NCBI RefSeq assembly: GCF_041929845.1
Contig: NZ_JBHEEH010000001.1
Coordinates: 620,001 to 684,000, forward strand
DNA from: Paenochrobactrum pullorum
Lineage (GTDB): Bacteria; Pseudomonadota; Alphaproteobacteria; Rhizobiales; Rhizobiaceae
Length of the DNA: 64,000 nt
Direction of reading: 5' to 3'
The position numbers were made by a program, and so were the translations under genes. Below, piece by piece: positions 8,381 through 15,743 of this stretch. Each line of letters starts with the position of its first letter. Within the stretch, counting starts at the first letter, position 1. Below the pieces are notes generated by a model. It was not told the origin of the DNA and did no database searches. It saw only the letters and a program-made list of their open reading frames with translations.

Positions 8381-8464
8381 TTATCCAAAAATTGCCAGCA
8401 GAATAATGCTGATACCAATGCTTCCCAGTGTCAGCGATACTTCAATTTGCGCTTGCCGGGACTT

Positions 8465-8914
8465 TCAGCCGGACACACCAACCATGTGCGGAATATAATC
8501 TTCGTCTTCCTTCATCTCATGGTCGTAAGCGGTGATTTTTCCCTTCATAGAAATTCCCGCTTCATGCACGGTTTCAGAGCTGCCGGATACAAGTGGATGC
8601 CACCATTCCAGATCCTGACCTTGTGATATCAGAAGATAAGCGCAGGTCGGCGGTAACCAATCCACTTCATTGACAATTTCAGGTGTCAGGAAAATACAAT
8701 CAGGGACGATTTTCTTACGGTTTTTATAGTCCGAGCACTGGCAGGTATTGTTGTCGAGCAGAGTGCAGCCAACGGTGGTGAAATAAATTTCATCCGTATC
8801 ATAATCGCGCAATTTATGCAGGCAACATTGGCCGCAACCATCACACAGGCTTTCCCATTCTTCACTGTTCATTTCTTCAAGAGTTTTTCGTTGCCAGAAG
8901 GGTTGTTGGGTCAT
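8465..8914 (-). CDS. YcgN family cysteine-cluster protein (UPF0260)
   Basis: A 149-aa protein with the family's cysteine clusters: CDGCGQCC near residue 25, then further spaced cysteines (VGCTLL, CQCSDY, PDCIFL, PTCAYL), which probably bind an Fe-S cluster or zinc. The family has no firm function; it belongs to the YkgJ-like metal-binding group. I start it at ATG 8914 (MTQQPFWQRKTLEEM), matching the usual MSxxPFWxxKTLxEM beginning; a TTG at 8938 would add 8 residues. Downstream of its TGA the same frame stays open for 27 codons and encodes a hydrophobic tail (see findings). Confidence 0.85.
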   Translation of the reverse strand: MTQQPFWQRKTLEEMNSEEWESLCDGCGQCCLHKLRDYDTDEIYFTTVGCTLLDNNTCQCSDYKNRKKIVPDCIFLTPEIVNEVDWLPPTCAYLLISQGQDLEWWHPLVSGSSETVHEAGISMKGKITAYDHEMKEDEDYIPHMVGVSG

Positions 8915-8938
8915 GCTTAGGACGGGATCACTTTTCAA

Positions 8939-9480
8939 TTGTTTATATGATTATCCGGCATAGCGGCTGATATGGCTTTGTGAAGGCTCACAGGAGCCGT
9001 GACATTGAATCAATGCCGCTATAAGGATGATCGGTGGAGAGCCGTTTCATGTATAAGTAATACATCAAACGGTCTGCTCATTACTATGAGCTTATCCTCA
9101 TGCACACACTATAGCAAAAATCTGCCTGTGAGTCTTGGGATTTCCGGCAGAAAGTGTCTACTGCGGCAATTAAGGCATCATGCGCGCCGATTGACGGGCT
9201 AAAACTTAAACAGTTTCAATAATAGTTGTGGAATAAGGGGCTAGCGCTCGGGCAAAAGCACATTCAGACTGATTTACGTAGACGCACCTATCTGATAATG
9301 GCAAAATCATGGCAATAAGGTGATCGGTATTTTCAGTGGCGATTGTCTGCGGCTTAACCGGCAGCTCACTTGGCTCAGATGCAAACAAGCAAATGTTTCA
9401 ATGAATATAATGCTGGGGATGAAGTATTTCGACAAAGTTTCGATCCAGTCGGTATGAACTGACAGTAGGGCAATGAAGAA
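8939..9480. other. Non-coding stretch between ycgN and the purine permease leader
   Basis: About 540 bp with no convincing gene. The short open frames here have no family signature, codon pattern or ribosome site. It must hold the promoter of ycgN at its left and that of the permease at its right; no clear -35/-10 pair could be assigned. Confidence 0.5.
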
Positions 9481-9537
9481 ATACGGGTCATATATAAAAT
9501 AACGCCTGCAAAGGCGCATGATATTCTAGCACTGTAT
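9481..9537 (+). promoter_or_regulatory. Candidate xanthine-I (NMT1-type) riboswitch in the purine permease leader
   Basis: A compact two-helix RNA. The outer helix is ATACGG (9481-9486) with CTGTAT (9532-9537); the inner helix is CGCC (9503-9506) with GGCG (9513-9516) closing a 6-nt loop. They are separated by a long asymmetric internal loop containing ATATAAAATAA on one side and CATGATATTCTAGC on the other. The size, two-helix form and place before an NCS2 purine permease in an alphaproteobacterium fit the NMT1 motif, a xanthine-binding riboswitch class. I matched it from memory of the architecture, not to a covariance model. It ends 14 nt before the AGGAGG ribosome site, so translation control is likely. 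Confidence 0.5.
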
Positions 9538-9562
9538 TGGGCAAATATGCCAGGAGGCTAAT

Positions 9563-10855
9563 ATGCTGGAAAAGCTTTTTAAGCTTAAGGAGCACGGCAC
9601 ATCGGTTAGGACAGAGGTCATTGCCGGTGTAACTACGTTCTTGACTATGTCTTACATTCTGTTCGTTAATCCGGACATTCTGTCATCAACCGGTATGGAC
9701 AAAAACGCGATTTTTGTTGCAACCTGTTTGGCAGCTGCTCTCGGTTCGATCGTGATGGCGCTGGTTGCAAACTGGCCGATCGGTATGGCTCCCGGTATGG
9801 GGCTTAACGCATTCTTCGCTTTCACTGTTGTTGGTGCCATGGGTTTCACCTGGCAGCAGGCACTGGGTGCGGTTTTCATCTCGGGTATCATCTTTCTGCT
9901 TTTGACCGTCACCGGTGTGCGCCGTTGGTTGATTGAAGGTATTCCGATGTCGCTGCGCAGCGCCATTGCTGCCGGTATCGGTTTGTTCCTTGGTCTCGTA
10001 GGTCTCAAAAGCGCCGGTATCGTTGTCGACAACCCAGCCACTCTGGTGGGTCTCGGCGACCTGACCCAGACCGGCACATTGCTTGCAATTCTCGGCTTCT
10101 TCATCATTGCCGCCCTCGACGCCATGAAAGTTCGTGGCTCGATCCTGATCGGTATTTTGGTAATTACCGTTCTGTCGATGATTTTGGGCGTAAGCACTTT
10201 CAACGGCATTTTCTCTGCACCGCCAAGCATCACCTCCACCTTCTTGCAGCTCGATATCATGGGTGTTCTGCATGTTGGTTTCATTCAGGTGATCATCGTC
10301 TTTGTTCTGGTTGAAGTTTTTGACGCAACCGGTACTCTGATCGGTGTTTCCAAGCGCGCTGGTTTGATGCCTGAAGGCAAGCCGAACCGCCTGAGCAAAG
10401 CTTTGTTTGCTGACAGCACCGCCATTATCGGTGGTTCGCTGATCGGTACCAGCTCGACCACTGCTTATGTCGAAAGCGCTGCCGGTGTGCAGGCTGGTGG
10501 CCGTACAGGTCTGACAGCTGCTGTTGTTGCAGTTCTCTTCCTCGCAGCTCTGTTCATCTCGCCGCTTGCTTCAGCAGTTCCTGCTGTTGCTACTGCGCCT
10601 GCTTTGATTTATGTCGCTTGCTTGATGATGCGCGAAATGGCTGAAATCGACTGGGATGATATCACCAATGCAAGCTCAGCTGCAATGACAGTGCTGGCGA
10701 TCCCGCTGACATATTCCATTGCAAACGGTCTGGCTTTTGGTTTCATTTCTTATGTTGTGCTGAAAACTGCAACCGGCAAGGCTCGTGACGTGCATCCTGC
10801 GACATGGATTGTGGCTGCACTCTTCGTCATCCGTTACGCCTTCTTTGCTGAATAA
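9563..10855 (+). CDS. NCS2-family purine (guanine/hypoxanthine/xanthine) permease, AzgA-like
   Basis: A 430-aa polytopic inner-membrane protein with about 12 hydrophobic segments. Family blocks: TEVIAGVTTFLTMSYILFVNP at the N terminus, MAPGMGLNAFFAF (first half-helix motif), the LVEVFDATGTLIGV segment with the substrate-binding Glu, and IGGSLIGTSSTTAYVESAAG. These define the AzgA/PurP branch of the nucleobase-cation symporter-2 family, which moves hypoxanthine, guanine, adenine or xanthine with protons. An optimal AGGAGG at 9552-9557 precedes the ATG. It heads the purine-degradation region and has a candidate xanthine riboswitch in its leader. A strong terminator follows. Confidence 0.9.
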   Translation: MLEKLFKLKEHGTSVRTEVIAGVTTFLTMSYILFVNPDILSSTGMDKNAIFVATCLAAALGSIVMALVANWPIGMAPGMGLNAFFAFTVVGAMGFTWQQALGAVFISGIIFLLLTVTGVRRWLIEGIPMSLRSAIAAGIGLFLGLVGLKSAGIVVDNPATLVGLGDLTQTGTLLAILGFFIIAALDAMKVRGSILIGILVITVLSMILGVSTFNGIFSAPPSITSTFLQLDIMGVLHVGFIQVIIVFVLVEVFDATGTLIGVSKRAGLMPEGKPNRLSKALFADSTAIIGGSLIGTSSTTAYVESAAGVQAGGRTGLTAAVVAVLFLAALFISPLASAVPAVATAPALIYVACLMMREMAEIDWDDITNASSAAMTVLAIPLTYSIANGLAFGFISYVVLKTATGKARDVHPATWIVAALFVIRYAFFAE

Positions 10856-10874
10856 GATCAGCTAAGAGTATCAT

Positions 10875-10914
10875 AAAAAAGCCCCGCCGGTCAGTTGACA
10901 GGCGGGGCTTTTTT
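10875..10914. terminator. Terminator between the purine permease and allA
   Basis: AGCCCCGCC and GGCGGGGCT form a 9-bp GC-rich stem, with A-runs before and T-runs after, so it can act in both directions for the two convergent genes. Confidence 0.9.
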
Positions 10915-10932
10915 ATGTGTTTCCGCGAAGAC

Positions 10933-11424
10933 TTATTCTACGAGATAGGGAGTAGGGAAAAAGAATTCCTGCAAGTTGTTTTCATCGCCGCCTCGATCAA
11001 CTACCAGAAAATCACATGGTTTGTTCAATGGCGTCAGAACACCATGCCAGACATTGCGGTGGATGTTGATGCCTTGTCCGCTTTGGGTGATGAAAGCCTG
11101 CGGGCGCGCTGGCCCGTCACCGCTGTCATGGGCAACAATGACCAGAAAAGGCTCGCCCGACAGTGGCATAAAGGCCTGACTGCCATAAGGGTGCCGTTCC
11201 ATCATATTAAGCTGTAATGGCAATTGATAAGGCTTGGCGCTGAAAATATTAATCAATACCCGCGCATTGGTGCCGGTTGCCTCTATCCTCGCCAGATCAT
11301 GATGACGCAGACAATTGCCCTGATTGATGTGATAGGCGGACGGCGCTTGTGTTTTACATAAAATATCGCCGAAAGGCGCAAAAGCTGCTGCCGTCAACGG
11401 GCTGATTTTAATGGTATTTTGCAT
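10933..11424 (-). CDS. allA: Ureidoglycolate lyase
   Basis: A 163-aa enzyme that splits (S)-ureidoglycolate into glyoxylate and urea, the last step of the allantoin branch. It shows the family pattern: FAPFGDIL near the N terminus, the conserved MERHPYGSQAFMPLSG block, and the late GINIHRNVWHGVLTPL segment with active-site histidine. Cytoplasmic. It is the last gene of the three-gene operon puuE-uraD, ureidoglycine aminohydrolase, allA, starting 3 bp after the upstream stop codon. Confidence 0.9.
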   Translation of the reverse strand: MQNTIKISPLTAAAFAPFGDILCKTQAPSAYHINQGNCLRHHDLARIEATGTNARVLINIFSAKPYQLPLQLNMMERHPYGSQAFMPLSGEPFLVIVAHDSGDGPARPQAFITQSGQGINIHRNVWHGVLTPLNKPCDFLVVDRGGDENNLQEFFFPTPYLVE

Positions 11425-11427
11425 GGG

Positions 11428-12282
11428 TTATGGCCTACGAAACGGTGAACCAAGCTTCATATGACGGTTGACGTCTTTATAAAGCAGATAGCGGAATTTG
11501 CCGGGTCCTCCGGCATAACAGGCTTGCGGACAAAAAGCGCGCAACCACATGAAATCACCGGCTTCCACTTCTACCCAATCTTTGTTCAAACGATAAACCG
11601 CTTTGCCTTCAAGCACGTAAAGCCCGTGCTCCATCACATGGGTTTCGGCAAAAGGGATAACCGCACCCGGCTCAAAAGTGACAATGGTCATATGCATATC
11701 GTGGCGCAGATCTTGCGGATCGACAAAGCGGGTGGTTGCCCATTTGCCTTCTGTATGCGCCATCGGGCTTGGGGTAATGTTTTTTTCATTGGTAAAGAAG
11801 GCTTCAGGCACATCAATGCCGTCCACTTGCTCATAAAGCTTGCGTATCCAGTGAAAGCGCACCGGATTGTCGCTGTTGTTTTTCACCTGCCAGTCGCTGG
11901 CTGGCGGAATAAAGGCAAAACCGCCTTCATTCATGACGTGCTTTTGGCCGGAAAGCGTGATGGTCAACTCACCTTCAACCACAAAAATGGCACCTTCCGC
12001 ACCAACATCTGGTTCCGGTCTGTCGCTGCCGCCTTGTGGCTGAACTTCCATAATATATTGCGAGAAGGTTTCTGCAAATCCGGAAAGCGGACGCGATAAA
12101 ACCCATGCCCGCGTTTTGTTCCAGAAAGGCAGATAGCTGGTGACAATATCCATCATCGTGCCTTTGGGCAGCAATGCATAGCTTTCGGTGAAAACAGCGC
12201 GGTCGGTCATGATCTGCGTTTGTGGTGGCTGGCCGCCATGAGGGGCATAATAAGTGGCGGTTTTATTTTGAACGTCAGTCAT
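11428..12282 (-). CDS. (S)-ureidoglycine aminohydrolase (double-cupin)
   Basis: A 284-aa bicupin enzyme (AllE/UGlyAH, YlbA family) that removes ammonia from (S)-ureidoglycine to give (S)-ureidoglycolate. The first cupin holds GAIFVVEGELTITL. The second holds the manganese-binding block ETHVMEHGLYVLEGKAVYRL, followed by CPQACYAGGPGKFRYLLYKD, the conserved C-terminal end. I chose ATG 12282, which has GGAG five bases upstream and touches the stop codon of the preceding puuE-uraD gene; a GTG two codons earlier is possible. The tight spacing shows translation coupling between consecutive pathway steps. Confidence 0.85.
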   Translation of the reverse strand: MTDVQNKTATYYAPHGGQPPQTQIMTDRAVFTESYALLPKGTMMDIVTSYLPFWNKTRAWVLSRPLSGFAETFSQYIMEVQPQGGSDRPEPDVGAEGAIFVVEGELTITLSGQKHVMNEGGFAFIPPASDWQVKNNSDNPVRFHWIRKLYEQVDGIDVPEAFFTNEKNITPSPMAHTEGKWATTRFVDPQDLRHDMHMTIVTFEPGAVIPFAETHVMEHGLYVLEGKAVYRLNKDWVEVEAGDFMWLRAFCPQACYAGGPGKFRYLLYKDVNRHMKLGSPFRRP

Positions 12283-12284
12283 GA

Positions 12285-13700
12285 TCACTCCGGTAAAATG
12301 CTGTTGAGGCGCAATAAGGCGATGCGTTCCACTTGCTGGCAGGCGGTGGCAAGTTCTTGTGCGCGCTCATGCGCGATGCGGTTTTGGAAAGCATGCAGAA
12401 TTTGTGTCTTATTGAGTCCTTTGACCGCAATGATGAACGGAAAGCCGAAGCGTTCGACATAGCGCTGGTTAAGATTGGTAAAGAGGGCACGCTCTTCATC
12501 GGTTAAAGAATCAAGTCCGGCGGAAGTTTGCTCGGCGGTGGATTCTGCAGTCAGACATTTGGCTTGTGCCAGTTTTCCGGCTAAGTCCGGATGCGCGCAT
12601 AAAACGCCCAAGCGTTCTTCTTCGCTTGCCTGACGGAATATCGCAGCCATTGCTTCATGCAGTGTGGAAGCATGGTCGTGGTTCGCATCAAGTCCTTGCT
12701 CAAAAGCACGTTCGGCAATCCAAGGTGAATGCTCGAAAATGCTGCCGAAAGCGTCGATAAAAGCTGCTTTGTCCATCATGGATGGTTTTTGTTTCTGGGG
12801 TGCCGGATGATGTTTTATCCAATGACGGGCAATATCAATGCGGCGCGCAATCCAGACCTTGTCAAAACCTTGGATATAATCAAGGAAGCGGTTCAGTGCT
12901 GCTATCCGGCCCGGCCTGCCGACAATGCGACAATGCAGGCCGATCGACAACATCTTCGGCGCACCATCCCGACCTTCTTCATAAAGCACATCAAAACTGT
13001 CTTTGAGATAATTGAAAAACTGGTCACCAGAATTGAAGCCTTGGGGCGTGGCAAAACGCATATCATTGGCATCCAATGTATATGGCACAATCAGATGCGG
13101 TCCGTGTTCGCCTTCCACCCAATAGGGCAATTCATCGGCGTAGGAATCAGCTGAATAGACAAAACCGCCTTCTTCCATCACCAGTTTCAATGTGTTGTGT
13201 GACGGCTTGCCCTGATAAATGCCAAGCGGCCGCTCGCCGGTAAGCTCTGTGTGGAGGCGCACCGCTTCACGAATATGTTGGCGCTCTATCTCTTCTTCAA
13301 AATCTTTATATTCGAGCCAGCGAAGCCCGTGGCTGGCAATTTCCCAACCGGCAGATTTCATTGCTTCCACCGCTTTAGGATTGCGCGCCATCGCTTGGGT
13401 GACACCATAAACGGTCACCGGCATGTTGCGTTTGGTAAAAGCGCGGTGCAACCGCCAGAAACCGACGCGCGATCCATATTCATAAATGGATTCCATGTTG
13501 AGATTGCGCTGACCGGCCCAAGCCTGCGCGCCGACGATCTCCGAAAGCAAAGATTCCGATGCCGGATCACCGTCAAGAATACAGCTTTCGCCGCCTTCCT
13601 CATAATTGATGACAAATTGCACGGCAATATTGGCATTGTCCGGCCATTGCGGATGGGGCGGTTTGGCACCGTATCCGATCAGATTACGTGGGTATTTCAT
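12285..13700 (-). CDS. Bifunctional allantoinase PuuE / OHCU decarboxylase UraD fusion
   Basis: A 471-aa fusion. Residues about 1-300 are a PuuE-type allantoinase of the polysaccharide-deacetylase fold (YPRNLIGYGAKPPHPQWP start, IASHGLRWLEY with metal histidine, GLHCRIVGRPGR near the end). Residues about 310-471 are UraD, with CAHPDLAGKLA (catalytic His in HPDLxG) and LNQRYVERFGFPFIIAVKG. UraD decarboxylates OHCU to (S)-allantoin, and PuuE opens allantoin to allantoate, so the fusion joins two consecutive steps. Such fusions are common in Rhizobiales. First gene of a minus-strand operon with ureidoglycine aminohydrolase and allA; divergent from uraH with 166 bp between. Confidence 0.9.
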   Translation of the reverse strand: MKYPRNLIGYGAKPPHPQWPDNANIAVQFVINYEEGGESCILDGDPASESLLSEIVGAQAWAGQRNLNMESIYEYGSRVGFWRLHRAFTKRNMPVTVYGVTQAMARNPKAVEAMKSAGWEIASHGLRWLEYKDFEEEIERQHIREAVRLHTELTGERPLGIYQGKPSHNTLKLVMEEGGFVYSADSYADELPYWVEGEHGPHLIVPYTLDANDMRFATPQGFNSGDQFFNYLKDSFDVLYEEGRDGAPKMLSIGLHCRIVGRPGRIAALNRFLDYIQGFDKVWIARRIDIARHWIKHHPAPQKQKPSMMDKAAFIDAFGSIFEHSPWIAERAFEQGLDANHDHASTLHEAMAAIFRQASEEERLGVLCAHPDLAGKLAQAKCLTAESTAEQTSAGLDSLTDEERALFTNLNQRYVERFGFPFIIAVKGLNKTQILHAFQNRIAHERAQELATACQQVERIALLRLNSILPE

Positions 13701-13866
13701 GTAGTTTTCCCGAAACGAGCAATAAATATGAAATCATGATATGCTGAATTTGAAAGCTATATTCCCATTGAAATATTTGAAAGTCATCCATTGATTAGAG
13801 TGCTTTCATTGGAACGCATATTTAGAGATACTGTAGGATAGGGAGAAAATACGGGGAGGAAATTGC
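13701..13866. promoter_or_regulatory. Divergent promoter region of the two purine-catabolic operons
   Basis: An AT-rich 166-bp interval separating the puuE-uraD operon (minus) from uraH-xdhABC (plus). It must hold both promoters. A strong GGGGAGGA ribosome site lies before uraH. I could not assign a clear operator. Confidence 0.6.
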
Positions 13867-14238
13867 ATGAACGCTGAAATGCGTAAGGCGGGGCGGTTGA
13901 CGACCCATGTCCTTGATACGGCGAAAGGTGTTCCGGCAAGCGATCTTCGCATTGAACTCTATCGCCTTGATCAGGATAAGCGTCTAAAGCTCAAAGATGT
14001 TCGCACCAATGATGACGGGCGCTGCGACGAGCCGCTGCTATCGGGCGCTGCAATGCAGGCCGGCCAATATGAGCTGGTCTTTCATGTCGGCGATTATTTT
14101 CAAATTAAACGCGATAATGAGCATTTTGCTTTTTTAGATCAGGTGCCGTTGCGTTTTGGGATGAGTGACGCCGCCCAGCATTATCATGTGCCGCTTTTGG
14201 CATCCCCTTTTTCATATTCTACCTATCGCGGGAGCTAA
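13867..14238 (+). CDS. uraH: 5-hydroxyisourate hydrolase (transthyretin-like)
   Basis: A 123-aa enzyme that hydrolyses 5-hydroxyisourate to OHCU, between urate hydroxylase and UraD. Family marks: LTTHVLDTAKGVPASDL at the N terminus (His and the first active-site strand), the HYHVPLLASPFSYSTYRGS end with the diagnostic C-terminal YRGS tetrapeptide, and the expected length. It forms transthyretin-like tetramers in the cytoplasm. A strong ribosome site precedes it, and xdhA follows after 5 bp, so it leads the uraH-xdhABC operon. Confidence 0.95.
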   Translation: MNAEMRKAGRLTTHVLDTAKGVPASDLRIELYRLDQDKRLKLKDVRTNDDGRCDEPLLSGAAMQAGQYELVFHVGDYFQIKRDNEHFAFLDQVPLRFGMSDAAQHYHVPLLASPFSYSTYRGS

Positions 14239-14243
14239 GGCTC

Positions 14244-15719
14244 ATGAGCGTATCCATTCGTAAATTTATCCATTTTTATCTCAATGATCAGCTGGTGATT
14301 TTGGATAACGTTGCTGCCGACCACACATTACTGGATTTCTTGCGGCTTGACCGGCAAATGCGCGGCACCAAAGAAGGCTGCGCCGAGGGCGATTGCGGTG
14401 CCTGCACGGTGTTGGTCGGACGTTTGCTCAATGGCGAATTATATTATGAATCGGTCAATGCCTGCATTCGTTTTGTCGGATCATTAGATGGTTGTCATGT
14501 GGTCACCGTCGAAGCGGTGAAATCACCCACCGGTGGCTTGCATATTGTCCAACAAGCAATGGTTGATACCCATGCATCGCAATGCGGCTTCTGCACACCG
14601 GGTTTTGTAATGTCGCTTTACGGGCTTTGGATGCAAGAAACCGCACCTAGTGTGGCGCGTATTGAAAAAGCCTTGCAAGGCAATTTATGCCGTTGCACCG
14701 GTTATGCCGCGATTATCCGCGCGGCTGAAAGCGTTGTGCTCTCCGGCGATCTCAATGGCGATTTACTGGTTAAGCACCGCGCCGACATGATCGAAAAATT
14801 AAGCGGTTTAAAAGATGGTTGCCGTGTCGAGGTCGAGGCGGACGGGCAGCAAATCATCATCCCTGCCAATGTTGATGATTTGGCCATAGTGCTGGAAGAA
14901 AACCCCAATGCCGTGCTGGTTGCAGGTTCCACTGATGTCGGGCTTTGGGTCACGAAATTCATGCGCCCGATCACGCCAGCGGTGTTTATTGGCGGGTTGG
15001 AAGAACTGTGTCAGGTCAGTGCAGATGCAGATCATATTCGCTTAGGCTCTGGCGTGACTTATTCGGCGCTTTATCCGTTGATCGTTCAGCATTTTCCGCA
15101 ATTGCGCGAATTCTGGAACCGCATTGGCGGCGAGCAGGTGCGAAATATGGGTACGATTGGTGGGAATATTGCCAATGGTTCACCTATTGGCGACACGCCA
15201 CCCGCTTTGATTGCGCTGCAAGCTTCGATCATTTTGCGTAAAAATACATCACGCCGCAAAGTGCTTTTAGAGAATTATTTTATTGAATATGGCAAACAGG
15301 ATCGGGAAAGATCCGAGTTTGTTGAGGCGATTGAAATCCCGAAATTATCGGTAAACTCCCATTATGCCGTTTATAAAATTACCAAGCGGATGGATGAGGA
15401 TATTTCAGCCGTTTGCGGCGGTTTTTCTGTTCAATTGGATGCGGATGGTCGGGTGAAAAATGCCATTTTTGCTTATGGCGGCATGGCAGGTACGCCAAAA
15501 CGTGCGGCGCAGGCTGAGGCGGCGGTTTTGGGGGAAATGTGGGATGAGGCCGCGATAGAGGTGGCTATTGCGACACTGCCACAAGATTTCACACCATTAA
15601 GCGATTGGCGCGCCAGTGCGGATTATCGTTTGCTGGCCGCACAAAATCTGTTGCGTCGTTTTTATCTGGAAACAACGGGCGAGGCAGAATTGCGCCTTCG
15701 CCGCGAAGCGGTGGCGTGA
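14244..15719 (+). CDS. xdhA: Xanthine dehydrogenase small subunit (2Fe-2S and FAD)
   Basis: A 491-aa subunit carrying both iron-sulfur clusters and FAD. Cluster ligands are Cys46, Cys51, Cys54 (GCAEGDCGAC) and Cys74, then Cys114, Cys117 (QCGFCTPGF), Cys149 and Cys151 (GNLCRCTGY). The FAD-binding domain begins near residue 200 and contains TIGGNIANGSPIGDTPPAL. It passes electrons from the molybdenum site of XdhB to FAD and then to NAD+ during xanthine-to-urate oxidation. Both domains are complete, so it does not need a cytochrome partner in the manner of FAD-less family members. Part of uraH-xdhA-xdhB-xdhC. Confidence 0.95.
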   Translation: MSVSIRKFIHFYLNDQLVILDNVAADHTLLDFLRLDRQMRGTKEGCAEGDCGACTVLVGRLLNGELYYESVNACIRFVGSLDGCHVVTVEAVKSPTGGLHIVQQAMVDTHASQCGFCTPGFVMSLYGLWMQETAPSVARIEKALQGNLCRCTGYAAIIRAAESVVLSGDLNGDLLVKHRADMIEKLSGLKDGCRVEVEADGQQIIIPANVDDLAIVLEENPNAVLVAGSTDVGLWVTKFMRPITPAVFIGGLEELCQVSADADHIRLGSGVTYSALYPLIVQHFPQLREFWNRIGGEQVRNMGTIGGNIANGSPIGDTPPALIALQASIILRKNTSRRKVLLENYFIEYGKQDRERSEFVEAIEIPKLSVNSHYAVYKITKRMDEDISAVCGGFSVQLDADGRVKNAIFAYGGMAGTPKRAAQAEAAVLGEMWDEAAIEVAIATLPQDFTPLSDWRASADYRLLAAQNLLRRFYLETTGEAELRLRREAVA

Positions 15720-15743
15720 TGTTATCGCTTCTGGGAGGTTGTG

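Noticed and set aside
9481..9537. Classical guanine/adenine (purine) riboswitch
   Set aside because: The three-way junction and paired loops of that class are absent; only two helices are seen.
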